Below, in pieces: positions 40,365 to 49,744 of a DNA stretch of 64,000 nucleotides. Position 1 is the first letter of the stretch. Each line of letters opens with the position of its first letter. Made by a program: the position numbers and the translations under genes. The stretch spans positions 30,763 through 94,762 of the forward strand of contig CAIOJR010000101.1 in the NCBI GenBank assembly GCA_903858685.1, written 5' to 3'. The notes beneath the pieces were generated by a model that worked only from the letters and a program-made list of their open reading frames with translations, searched no databases and was not told where the DNA came from. Source of the stretch: an uncultured Caulobacterales bacterium. Its GTDB lineage: Bacteria; Pseudomonadota; Alphaproteobacteria; Caulobacterales; Caulobacteraceae.

Positions 40365-41816
40365 ATGACGCATCCTGTTGTCGATCTGGTGATCAACGGC
40401 GCCCAGACCAAGGCCGCTGCGACCTTCGACCGGCTGAACCCCATTACCGGCGACATCGCCACGCGCGCCGCTGCGGCCTCAATCGCAGACGCCAGCGCCG
40501 CGGTTGACGCCGCCGCTGCGGCCTTGCCGATCTGGTCCGCGATGGGGCCGAATGCTCGCCGCGCGGTGCTGAACAAGGCCGCCGCCGCCCTGGAGGCGAA
40601 AGCGCCGCACTTTGTCGACGCCATGATGAACGAGGTGGGCGCGACAGAAGGCTGGGCGCGGTTCAATCTGATGCTGGCGGCCGGCATGATCCGCGAGGCG
40701 GGCGCCATCACCACTCAGATCAGCGGAGACGTCATTCCATCTGACAAGCCCGGCTGCATGGCCTTGGCGCTGCGCGAGCCTGCGGGCGTCGTGGTCGGCA
40801 TCGCGCCGTGGAATGCGCCAATCATTTTGGGCGTGCGGGCCATCGCCGTCCCCCTGGCCTGTGGCAATACGGTCGTGTTCAAGGCCTCCGAGCAGTGCCC
40901 GCGCACCCACGCCCTGATTGTCGAAGCCTTCCTTGAAGCGGGCTTTCCGGCCGGTGCGGTCAATCTGATCACCAATGCGCCCGCAGACGCCGCCGAGGTC
41001 GTTGGCGCGCTGATTGACCACAGGGCGGTGCGCCGCATCAATTTCACGGGCTCCACTGCTGTGGGGCGGATCATCGCCAAACGGGCGGCGGAGCATTTGA
41101 AGCCGGTCCTGTTGGAGCTGGGCGGAAAGGCGCCTCTGCTGGTGCTGCATGACGCCGACCTAGACGAGGCCGTCAAGGCGGCGGCCTTCGGCGCCTTCAT
41201 GAACCAGGGCCAGATCTGCATGTCGACCGAGCGGATCATTGTGGTGGACGCCGTGGCGGACGCCTTCGTCGCCAGGTTCAAGGCCAAGGTCGCCTCCATG
41301 CCCGTTGGCGACCCGCGCGAGGGCAAGACCCCGCTCGGCGCGGTCGTCGACCTGAAGACGGTCAGACATGTTGAAGGCCTGGTGGCGGACGCCGTGGCGG
41401 CTGGCGCGGTTCAGGTCAATGGCGGCGCGGCGGACGGCGTTCTGATGCCCGCCACCGTAGTGGACGGCGTGACGCCCGCCATGCGCCTCTTCCGGGAGGA
41501 AAGCTTCGGTCCCGTGGTGGCGGTGATCCGCGCCCGGGACGAGGAAGAGGCCATTCTTCTGGCCAATGACACCGAATACGGCCTGTCTGCGTCGGTCTTC
41601 ACCCGTGACATCGCGCGCGGGTTGAAGGTGGCGCGGCGCATTCAGTCCGGCATCTGCCATGTCAACGGCCCCACCGTTCATGATGAGGCCCAGATGCCGT
41701 TCGGCGGCGTCAAGGGCTCCGGCTATGGCCGCTTTGGCGGCAAGGCGGGGATTGATGCCTTTACCGAACTGCGCTGGATCACGGTCGAGACCGAAGCTGG
41801 CCATTATCCAATCTGA
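40365..41816 (+). CDS. vdh: Aldehyde dehydrogenase, probable vanillin dehydrogenase
   Basis: 'GVVVGIAPWNAPIILGVRAIAVPLACGNTVVFKASE', 'LELGGKAPLLVLHDADLDEAV', 'NQGQICMSTERI'; clustered with hydroxycinnamoyl-CoA hydratase. Confidence 0.9.
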   Translation: MTHPVVDLVINGAQTKAAATFDRLNPITGDIATRAAAASIADASAAVDAAAAALPIWSAMGPNARRAVLNKAAAALEAKAPHFVDAMMNEVGATEGWARFNLMLAAGMIREAGAITTQISGDVIPSDKPGCMALALREPAGVVVGIAPWNAPIILGVRAIAVPLACGNTVVFKASEQCPRTHALIVEAFLEAGFPAGAVNLITNAPADAAEVVGALIDHRAVRRINFTGSTAVGRIIAKRAAEHLKPVLLELGGKAPLLVLHDADLDEAVKAAAFGAFMNQGQICMSTERIIVVDAVADAFVARFKAKVASMPVGDPREGKTPLGAVVDLKTVRHVEGLVADAVAAGAVQVNGGAADGVLMPATVVDGVTPAMRLFREESFGPVVAVIRARDEEEAILLANDTEYGLSASVFTRDIARGLKVARRIQSGICHVNGPTVHDEAQMPFGGVKGSGYGRFGGKAGIDAFTELRWITVETEAGHYPI

Positions 41817-41862
41817 TCTGCGCCGCCCACGCCTGTACCCATTCTCACAAGGACATTGACCC

Positions 41863-42696
41863 ATGGCTGACGATCCGACCGTCGCAAAATACCATGTCGA
41901 AAACGGCATCGCCTGGCTGAGCTTCAACCGCCCGGACAAGCGCAACTGCATGAGCCCCAATCTGAACCGCCGCATGGGCGAGCTTCTGGACGAGATCGAG
42001 TTTCGTGACGATGTGGGCGTGCTGGTCCTGAAGGGCGAAGGCGCAGCCTGGTCTGCGGGCATGGACCTGAAGGAATATTTCCGTGAGACGGAAGCCAAGG
42101 GCCTGGGCGCCACCCGTCAGGCGCAACGCGAGGCCTATGGCTGGTGGCGGCGGTTGCGCTGGTTTCAGAAGCCGACCATCGCCATGGTCAATGGCTGGTG
42201 CTTTGGCGGCGGCTATGGCCCGCTCTATTCATGCGATCTGGCGATTGCGGCGGATGAGGCGCAATTCGCCCTGTCGGAGATCAACTGGGGCATTTTGCCC
42301 GGCGGCGGGGCGACCAAGGTCGTGGTCGACCTGATGCCCCTTCGCGACGCCATGTACCACGCCATGACCGGGGAACTGATCGATGGCAAGAAGGCCGCCG
42401 ACTGGCGTCTGGTCAATGAGAGCGTGCCTCTGGCTGATCTGGAAGCCCGCGTCACGGCGCTGGCCAATGTGCTCTTGCAAAAGAACCCCGTGGCGCTGAA
42501 GGCGACCAAGGACGCCATCCGTCGCGTCAAGGAAATGTCCTACGACAACGCCGAAGACTATCTGGTCCGGGCGCAGGAAGCGGCCAATTCCTACGACAAT
42601 GACGGTCGCAAGGAAGGCATCAAGCAGTTCATCGACGACAAGACCTACAAGCCGGGTCTGGGCGTCTATGACCGCTCCAAGCAGATCAAGGCCTGA
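41863..42696 (+). CDS. ech: p-hydroxycinnamoyl(feruloyl)-CoA hydratase/lyase
   Basis: 'NGIAWLSFNRPDKRNCMSPNLNRRMGELLDEIEFRDDVGVLVLKGEGAAWSAGMDLKEYFRE', 'WCFGGGYGPLYSCDLAIAADEAQFALSEINWGILPGGG'. Confidence 0.95.
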   Translation: MADDPTVAKYHVENGIAWLSFNRPDKRNCMSPNLNRRMGELLDEIEFRDDVGVLVLKGEGAAWSAGMDLKEYFRETEAKGLGATRQAQREAYGWWRRLRWFQKPTIAMVNGWCFGGGYGPLYSCDLAIAADEAQFALSEINWGILPGGGATKVVVDLMPLRDAMYHAMTGELIDGKKAADWRLVNESVPLADLEARVTALANVLLQKNPVALKATKDAIRRVKEMSYDNAEDYLVRAQEAANSYDNDGRKEGIKQFIDDKTYKPGLGVYDRSKQIKA

Positions 42697-42710
42697 AGGA
42701 GCCGCGCCCG

Positions 42711-44210
42711 ATGACCGGTCTGGCGGATCATGTCGCCTTCCATGCGAAATTGCGGCCGGACCGGCTGGCGGCGGTGGACCTCGTTACTGACCGGCGGTGG
42801 AGCTATGCAGAGCTCCACCGCGCCATAGACCGGTGCGCAAATGTTCTGATGCAACGTCACGCTTGCCATACAGGCGACCGAGTGGCGTGCTTGTCGCGCA
42901 ACCGGGTGGAGTTCATCATCCTCCACCTGGCCTGCGCGCGGGCGGGACTGATCTTCGTCCCGCTGAACTGGCGATTGAGCTCCGCCGAGATCCGCGACCA
43001 GCTTGAGGATGCGTCGCCGCGCCTTCTGGTGGGCGATGCGGACTTGGCCCAGCATGGGCTTGCGGGCGTGACCTTCGATGTTCTGAATGCTCAGATCAAT
43101 GACGATCAACTCACCTTCCTCGCCACGTCCGATCCTGATCGACCCAGCCTGATCCTCTATACGTCCGGCACATCCGGCCGGCCCAAGGGCGCGATGCTGA
43201 GCGAGCGCAATCTGGCCCAGACGGCCATCAATTTTGGGCTTCTGGGCGAGGTTTCACCGGACTCGGTCTTCCTGGTCGACTCCCCCATGTTCCACATCAT
43301 CGGACTGGTCACCTCGGTTCGTCCGCCCTTGATGTTTGGCGGCGCCATACTGGTGTCGGATGGATTTCAGCCCGCCCGCACCCTGGCCCGGATGGGAGAC
43401 CCTGCTCTGGGCGTCACCCACTATTTCTGCGTCCCGCAAATGGCGATCGCGCTACGCCGGGAGCCGAGCTTCAACCCCGACGCCCTGAGCGGCATGAAGG
43501 CCATCTTCACCGGCGGCGCGCCTCACCCGGCGGAGGACATCAAGGCCTATCTCGATCTGGGCGTGTCCATTGTCGACGGCTTTGGCATGAGCGAGGCGGG
43601 CACGGTGTTCGGCATGCCGCTGGCGCCCAACCTGATCGCGGCCAAGGCGGGCTGCGTAGGTGTGGCGACGCCCGCCATTGCGGCGCGGATCGTGGATGTG
43701 AACGATGAGGACTGCGCCATCGGCGTGGCGGGCGAGCTTCTGCTCAGGGGCGAGAATATCTTTTCCGGCTATTGGCGCAGACCCGACGAGACGCGCGCCG
43801 CCTTTACAGATGACGGCTGGTTCCGCACCGGCGACATCGCGGTCTGCGACCAAGACGGCTATTACAAGCTGGTCGACCGCAAGAAGGACATGTTCATTTC
43901 CGGCGGCGAAAACGTCTATCCAGCGGAGATCGAAAGCGTCCTGACCGGCGCGCCAGGCCTGCTGGAATGCGCGGTGGTGGGCGTGGCGGACGACATGTGG
44001 GGCGAGGTGGGCGTCTGCTGTTTCGTGACCCATCCCGACCACGACCTCACCGCCGAGATGCTGCATGCCCGGCTGGCCGGGCGCATCGCGCGATACAAGC
44101 TGCCCAGATCCTATCTGGCGCTGGACCAGCTTCCGCGCACGGGCTCTGGCAAGGTGATCAAGAGCCGTCTGAGGGACCTGATCCTCGCGGCCGCGTCGCA
44201 AACCACATAA
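42711..44210 (+). CDS. AMP-forming acyl/aryl-CoA ligase, probable hydroxycinnamate-CoA ligase
   Basis: 'LILYTSGTSGRPKGAMLSERN', 'GFGMSEAGTVFGMP', 'LVDRKKDMFISGGENVYPAEIESVL', 'TGSGKVIKSRLRD'. Confidence 0.9.
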   Translation: MTGLADHVAFHAKLRPDRLAAVDLVTDRRWSYAELHRAIDRCANVLMQRHACHTGDRVACLSRNRVEFIILHLACARAGLIFVPLNWRLSSAEIRDQLEDASPRLLVGDADLAQHGLAGVTFDVLNAQINDDQLTFLATSDPDRPSLILYTSGTSGRPKGAMLSERNLAQTAINFGLLGEVSPDSVFLVDSPMFHIIGLVTSVRPPLMFGGAILVSDGFQPARTLARMGDPALGVTHYFCVPQMAIALRREPSFNPDALSGMKAIFTGGAPHPAEDIKAYLDLGVSIVDGFGMSEAGTVFGMPLAPNLIAAKAGCVGVATPAIAARIVDVNDEDCAIGVAGELLLRGENIFSGYWRRPDETRAAFTDDGWFRTGDIAVCDQDGYYKLVDRKKDMFISGGENVYPAEIESVLTGAPGLLECAVVGVADDMWGEVGVCCFVTHPDHDLTAEMLHARLAGRIARYKLPRSYLALDQLPRTGSGKVIKSRLRDLILAAASQTT

Positions 44211-44249
44211 GATGCGCAATAGGCGCAATCATCGGGAAGGAACGTCTGG

Positions 44250-45458
44250 ATGAACAGCTTGATCGCCAAGAACCGGTCAGGAATCACGATCCTGTTGTGC
44301 TTCCTGACGGCGCTGTTCGAGGGTGTCGACCTCCAGGCGGCGGGTGTCGCCGCGCCGCATCTGATCCCCCTGATGAAGCTCAATCCGGCTCAGGCGGGCC
44401 AGTTCTTCAGCGCCAGCACGCTTGGGCTTCTGATCGGCGCCCCCGTTGGCGGATGGCTGGCCGACAGGTTCGGGCGCAAGATCATGCTGATCACCTCCAT
44501 CGTCATTTTCGGCGTCTTCGCCCTGGCGACCTCTCTGGCGGGCGACTTTCAAAGTCTGGTGGCGGTGCGACTGGCGACCGGCGTGGGCCTTGGCGGCGCC
44601 TTGCCCAACATGATCGCTCTGGCCTCGGAAAACACCAGGGCGGAGCGGCGCGGGCTGGCGGTCGGCCTGATGTATTGCGGCATGCCGCTGGGCGGGGCTC
44701 TGGCCAGTCTGATCAGCCTGACCGGCGGAGCGGACTGGAAGTCCATCTTTTATATTGGCGGCGGCGCGCCCTTGCTGCTGGCGCCCGTGATCGCACTGAC
44801 CCTGTCAGAATCCATGCGCCGGCTGCGGGTCGCAGGCGCGCCCCATCCGGGCCTCAAGGCGTTTCTGGGGGCCTTGTTTGGCGCGGATCGCGCGGTTCGG
44901 ACCCTGCTCCTGTGGACAGGGTTCGGCTTTACCTTGTTGATCCTGTATCTGCTGCTGAACTGGTTGCCGTCACTCCTGATCGGGCGCGGCTTTTCAAAGC
45001 CGGTGGCGGCCATGGTGCAGATCGCCTTCAATCTCGGCGGCGTGGCGGGCAGTATCGGCGTGGGCTGGCTGATCGACGGCAAGCAGCGTGGCGTGGTGAC
45101 AATCGTCAGCTTCGCCCTGACCATCGCCTTTCTGACGGCGCTTGCCGTCATGCCCGCCCAACCCCTGATCGCCATCGCCATTGGCGGGGCCCTGGGGGTG
45201 GGCATCATGTCCAATCAGGCGATCCTCTACGCCATAGCGCCGTGGTGCTATCCCATGTCGGTGCGTGGAGCGGGGATAGGCGCCGCCGTGGCCGTGGGGC
45301 GCCTGGGCTCCCTGATCGGACCACTCGTTGCGGGTCAGCTTGTCGGTTCCGGACACAGCGCCAGTCAGGTGCTGCTCAATGTCGTGCCCATACTGGTGAT
45401 CGGTGCGGCAGCCGCCCTGACGCTGAGCTTCCGGCTCAGAGGCGAAGCGCCCCACTGA
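44250..45458 (+). CDS. AAHS family aromatic acid:H+ symporter (MFS)
   Basis: 'TALFEGVDLQAAGVAAPHLIPLMKLNPAQAGQFFSASTLGLLIGAPVGGWLADRFGRKIML', 12-TM pattern. Confidence 0.9.
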   Translation: MNSLIAKNRSGITILLCFLTALFEGVDLQAAGVAAPHLIPLMKLNPAQAGQFFSASTLGLLIGAPVGGWLADRFGRKIMLITSIVIFGVFALATSLAGDFQSLVAVRLATGVGLGGALPNMIALASENTRAERRGLAVGLMYCGMPLGGALASLISLTGGADWKSIFYIGGGAPLLLAPVIALTLSESMRRLRVAGAPHPGLKAFLGALFGADRAVRTLLLWTGFGFTLLILYLLLNWLPSLLIGRGFSKPVAAMVQIAFNLGGVAGSIGVGWLIDGKQRGVVTIVSFALTIAFLTALAVMPAQPLIAIAIGGALGVGIMSNQAILYAIAPWCYPMSVRGAGIGAAVAVGRLGSLIGPLVAGQLVGSGHSASQVLLNVVPILVIGAAAALTLSFRLRGEAPH

Positions 45459-45473
45459 GGCGCGACGTTCACC

Positions 45474-47516
45474 TCAATGCGCAGAGGCCGGTTCCGGCGC
45501 CGCATAGACCTTTGCGCCTCGGAACCACGTCTCCACCACACGGGTCATGGCGATGTCTGCGGCCTTGCCCTGTTCGGCCAGGCTCAGCACGTCCTGATCC
45601 ACCAGAATGAAGTCCGCTGACTTGCCCACTTCCAGTGATCCGAAGTCAGAGGCCCTGCCCATGGCGCGCGCGCCATTGATCGTATAGGCGTCCAGCATGT
45701 CGGCGATGGTCAGGCTTTCCTGCGGATTGGCGGGCGGGAAGCCCCGCTCCGCTCGGGTGAGGCCAGTCGCGATGTTCACAAAGGGCTGCGGATCGCGGGT
45801 ATTGACCGGGGCGTCAGAGCCCGCGACCAGGATGGCGCCCGCCAGCTTGGTGGACCGAGCCGGATAGAACTGGCGCTCATAATAGCTGTCCGGTTTGTGC
45901 ATCGCCTTGAAATCATTGCCTGACACTGTTTCGAAGAAGGGCACGACATTGATGTCGTAGGCTGGAACGGCCGTCATCCACGAATAGGTGTAGGCCAGGT
46001 ACAGATGGTCCCTGCCGATGCGCGCCACGTCCTGCGGCGCAACCACTTGCAGATGAGCGATCGTATCAGGCGTGGTCGCGACGCCATCGGCGGCGCGCGC
46101 GCCCTCTATGGCGTCGACGGCAGTGGCCACCGCAGCGTCGCCTATGGCGTGGATGTGCAGCGTAAAGCCCGCCAGATGGGCGCGGCGGGCATAGTCGAGG
46201 ATCACTTGCCGGTTATGCTGGAGCTTGCCTGACGAGATGGCGCATTGATCCGGATGGTGCCCGTGCGCTTTCATGAAGTCCGCCACGGCCTGCGGCGTCT
46301 CATAGGCTTGCGGGTCGGCGCGCTCGGCAGCGCAATAGGCCGATTGCAGGTCGACATAGCCCGCCACCGAAGGCTTGCCAGCCGCGTCAAGGCTAAAGAT
46401 CGGTTGCAGATAGGGCTTCAGCGAAGGTGAATCCGGCAAGGTCGGCGGGATGGCGTAGGGATTGCCCTCCAACACGCCGTCGGCGAAAATCTTGACGGCG
46501 TCGGCGCGGATCAGGTCATTGCCCGCATATCTGGCGCGAAGCTCGGCGGCGCCCTTCAGCAGGCGGTCATAGTCGATCACGCCGTCGGCTCCGGCATAGG
46601 CCTCCGGCTCATGGAACTGCATCATGTTGACGCGAAAGGTCAGCTGGTTGCGCGCCGCAAGCGTGTCGTACAGGATGGCTGCCGCGGGCGGCGCATAGGC
46701 GTCCTGCACGGCCGTGATCCCCACGCTATTGAGGCGTTGCGGCGCCAGCTCGGGCGTCTTCATCAGCTTGACGAAATCCGAGATCAGCATGTCCGGCGCC
46801 CCGACCAGATCGCGCGCATCCTCGTTCACTGCGCCATTGGGCTCGCCCGTCTGATCCACGCCGATCAGCTTGCGATAGGCGTGGAACACCTCTTTCAGCG
46901 TCTGTCGTGAAAGGCCGACAGGCGCCTGACGGGGCAGGGCGGCCTTGGCTAAGGCGGCGCTGTTGAAGGCGCCATGGTGGCCGTCATTGCCCAGAAGCGC
47001 CACGGGGCGGTCCCCGGCCGCACGGTCCAGAGCCGCGCGCAGTGTGGGATTGGCGGCGCTGGGCTGGTTGCCTTCGGTAAAGCTCCACTGCTCGACCGCG
47101 AGCCACTGGCCGGGCGCGACATTGTATTTCCGGATGCAGGCCTGAACGAAAGGAACCAGCGCATCGAGCGAGACCGGCGCGCTATCCAGCGTACAGACAT
47201 CCAGATCCGCTATGGCGGAGGGATGGATATGGGCGTCCACCAGTCCAGGCAGAACCAGTCGGCCATGTCCCCGCTCGACAACCGTTTTCGGCCCGATCAG
47301 AGCGCGGGCGTCCCTGGCGGCGCCCACAAAGACCAGCTTGCTGTCACGCACCGCCAGGGCCTGAGCCGTTGAATGGGCTGCATCCTCGGTATAGATTTTC
47401 GCATCGGTCAGAACAAAGTCGGCCGGGGCCGGGGATGCGCTGGCCGCGCCAGCGAACAGGCTGGCGGCCAGCACAGCGACGGCGCAGCACCGTCGATTGC
47501 TCACAAACAATGTCAT
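45474..47516 (-). CDS. Exported amidohydrolase (YtcJ-like, amidohydrolase 3)
   Basis: Signal peptide 'CCAVAVLAASLFAGAASASPA'; 'LVLPGLVDAHIHPS'; 'LVAGSDAPVNTRDPQPFVNIATGLTR'. Confidence 0.88.
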   Translation of the reverse strand: MTLFVSNRRCCAVAVLAASLFAGAASASPAPADFVLTDAKIYTEDAAHSTAQALAVRDSKLVFVGAARDARALIGPKTVVERGHGRLVLPGLVDAHIHPSAIADLDVCTLDSAPVSLDALVPFVQACIRKYNVAPGQWLAVEQWSFTEGNQPSAANPTLRAALDRAAGDRPVALLGNDGHHGAFNSAALAKAALPRQAPVGLSRQTLKEVFHAYRKLIGVDQTGEPNGAVNEDARDLVGAPDMLISDFVKLMKTPELAPQRLNSVGITAVQDAYAPPAAAILYDTLAARNQLTFRVNMMQFHEPEAYAGADGVIDYDRLLKGAAELRARYAGNDLIRADAVKIFADGVLEGNPYAIPPTLPDSPSLKPYLQPIFSLDAAGKPSVAGYVDLQSAYCAAERADPQAYETPQAVADFMKAHGHHPDQCAISSGKLQHNRQVILDYARRAHLAGFTLHIHAIGDAAVATAVDAIEGARAADGVATTPDTIAHLQVVAPQDVARIGRDHLYLAYTYSWMTAVPAYDINVVPFFETVSGNDFKAMHKPDSYYERQFYPARSTKLAGAILVAGSDAPVNTRDPQPFVNIATGLTRAERGFPPANPQESLTIADMLDAYTINGARAMGRASDFGSLEVGKSADFILVDQDVLSLAEQGKAADIAMTRVVETWFRGAKVYAAPEPASAH

Positions 47517-47669
47517 GCCCTCAGGCTCCCCGGATCAGTTTGGGAAACCATAGTCGGGGCCTGAGCCGGTGGAAAGCAGCCGAGGCTTGACTTCCCTAGA
47601 GGAGGGGCGGCCAGCTTTTGCCCAACAACGACCGGAACAGGTCGCCACGGATCGGGACGGAGCGCCGCC

Positions 47670-48452
47670 ATGAAACTTGATTCCTCGATTTCCGCCGTCA
47701 TCACGGGCGGCGCCTCCGGCCTAGGCGCCGCGACCGCGCGCCTTCTGGCGTCCCAAGGGGTCAAGGTCGGCGTTTTTGATCTGAATGCGGACCTGGGCGA
47801 AGCGCTGGCCAGGGAAATCGGCGGCGTCTATTGCCAGGTCAATGTGACCTCCAGCGCCGAGGTGGACGCAGCCTTCGCCAAGTCGCGCGCCGCCATCGGT
47901 CAGGAGCGTATTCTGGTCAATTGCGCCGGCGTCGGCGGCTCGGTCAAAACCGTCTCGCGCGACAAGCAGACGGGCGAGATCAAGGAATATCCGCTCGATA
48001 ATTTCGAGCGGATCATTCAGGTCAATCTGATCGGCACGTTCCGCTGCATCACCAAGAGCGCAGCGGGCATGCTGACCCTGCCTGTGCTGGAGGACGGAGA
48101 GCGCGGCGCGATCGTCAATACCGCCTCGGTCGCGGCCGAGGACGGTCAGATCGGCCAGGCGGCCTATACGGCCTCCAAGGCCGGCATTGTCGGTCTGACC
48201 CTGACCGTCGCGCGGGATCTGTCCAGCGAGGCGATCCGGGTCAACACCATCCTGCCGGGCATTTTCGACACGCCGCTTTTGCAACGGGCGTCGGAAGCGG
48301 TGAAGGCGGGGCTGGCGGCTCAGGTCCCATTCCCCAAGCGCCTGGGCCAGCCGGAGGAATATGCGCATCTGGCGCACACCATGATCACGAACGGCTATTT
48401 CAATGGCGAAGACGTCCGTCTCGACGGCGCCATCCGCATGGCTCCGCGCTGA
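47670..48452 (+). CDS. SDR oxidoreductase, 3-hydroxyacyl-CoA dehydrogenase type
   Basis: 'AVITGGASGLGAATARLLASQGVKVGVFDLN', 'AAYTASKAGIVGLTL', 'RVNTILPGIFDTPLL'. Confidence 0.92.
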   Translation: MKLDSSISAVITGGASGLGAATARLLASQGVKVGVFDLNADLGEALAREIGGVYCQVNVTSSAEVDAAFAKSRAAIGQERILVNCAGVGGSVKTVSRDKQTGEIKEYPLDNFERIIQVNLIGTFRCITKSAAGMLTLPVLEDGERGAIVNTASVAAEDGQIGQAAYTASKAGIVGLTLTVARDLSSEAIRVNTILPGIFDTPLLQRASEAVKAGLAAQVPFPKRLGQPEEYAHLAHTMITNGYFNGEDVRLDGAIRMAPR

Positions 48453-48482
48453 TCAGCGCGTCCACCAACCGGGAGGATACCC

Positions 48483-49721
48483 ATGTCTGAAGCCTGGATC
48501 ATTGACGCCTGCCGCACGCCGCGCGGCATTGGCAAATACCCCAAGGGCGCCCTGTCCGAAATTCATCCGCAACAACTGGGCGCGACGGTTCTGAAGGCGC
48601 TGGCGGCGCGCAACGGGATAGACACGGCCGATGTGGACGACGTGATCTGGGGAACCAGCGCCCAGATCGGCAAGCAGGGCGGAGATCTGGGCCGCATGTC
48701 GGCGCTGGATGCGGGCTATGATGTGCGTTCCAGCGGCGTGACGCTCGACCGGTACTGCGGGTCCGGCATTACTGCGGTGAATTTCGCCGCCTCGACCATC
48801 ATGTCCGGCATGTCCGATCTGGTGGTCGCAGGCGGGGCTGAGATGATGTCCATGCCCAATCGCCGCAGCGCCGATGACGGCCCGCCGACCATGGACCGGG
48901 GCAATCTTCGCCTGCGCGCCCTGCATCCCCAGACCAATCAGGGCATCTGCGCCGACGCTATCGCAACGCTGGAGGGCATCAGCCGCCGAGCGACCGATGA
49001 ACTGGCGGTGGAAAGCCAGAAGCGCGCGGCCCACGCCATCGCCAACGGCCATTTCTCGAAAAGCCTGATTCCCGTCTATCGCGAGGACGGCACGCTGGCT
49101 CTGGAACAGGAGGAGTTTCCACGTCCGCAGACGACTCTGGATGGCCTCGCAGCGCTGAAGCCGTCTTTCGAGGCGCTGGCCGATGTCGAGATCGACGATC
49201 AGGGAACGACCTATCGCAGCCTGATCCTGCAAAAGTTTCCGGGGCTGGATATCAGGTTCATCCACCATCCCGGCAATTCGTCTGGCGTCGTGGACGGTGC
49301 GGCGGCGGTTCTGCTTGCCTCGCCCGACTATGCGCGCAAGCACGGATTGAAGCCGCGCGCGCGGGTGGTGGCCATGGCCAATATGGGCGATGATCCGACC
49401 CTGATGCTCAATGCGCCCGTTCCCGCCGCCAGGCGCGTTCTGGCCAAGGCAGGCTTAGGCCTGGCGGATATCGACCTTTTCGAGATCAACGAGGCCTTTG
49501 CCGTGGTGGCGGAAAAGTTCATCCGCGACCTGAAACTCGACCGTGACAAGGTCAATGTGAATGGAGGCGCCATGGCGCTCGGCCATCCGATCGGCGCGAC
49601 CGGCTCCATGCTGATCGGCACGGTGCTGGATGAACTGGAGCGTCGAGACCTGAAGCGTGGACTGGTCACCATGTGTGCGGGCGGCGGCATGGCCCCTGCC
49701 ATCATCATCGAGCGCATTTGA
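48483..49721 (+). CDS. Acetyl-CoA C-acyltransferase (thiolase)
   Basis: 'LDRYCGSGITAVNFAASTIMSGMSDLVVAGG', 'NVNGGAMALGHPIGATGSMLIGTVLDELERR', 'CAGGGMAPAIIIER'. Confidence 0.94.
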   Translation: MSEAWIIDACRTPRGIGKYPKGALSEIHPQQLGATVLKALAARNGIDTADVDDVIWGTSAQIGKQGGDLGRMSALDAGYDVRSSGVTLDRYCGSGITAVNFAASTIMSGMSDLVVAGGAEMMSMPNRRSADDGPPTMDRGNLRLRALHPQTNQGICADAIATLEGISRRATDELAVESQKRAAHAIANGHFSKSLIPVYREDGTLALEQEEFPRPQTTLDGLAALKPSFEALADVEIDDQGTTYRSLILQKFPGLDIRFIHHPGNSSGVVDGAAAVLLASPDYARKHGLKPRARVVAMANMGDDPTLMLNAPVPAARRVLAKAGLGLADIDLFEINEAFAVVAEKFIRDLKLDRDKVNVNGGAMALGHPIGATGSMLIGTVLDELERRDLKRGLVTMCAGGGMAPAIIIERI

Positions 49722-49744
49722 CAGAAGGGCGCGGTGCGGCGGCC

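Noticed and set aside
43967-45610. 547-aa plus ORF overlapping CoA ligase and MFS genes
   Set aside because: Out-of-frame translation across two well-supported CDS; Arg/Gly/Pro-rich shadow ORF.
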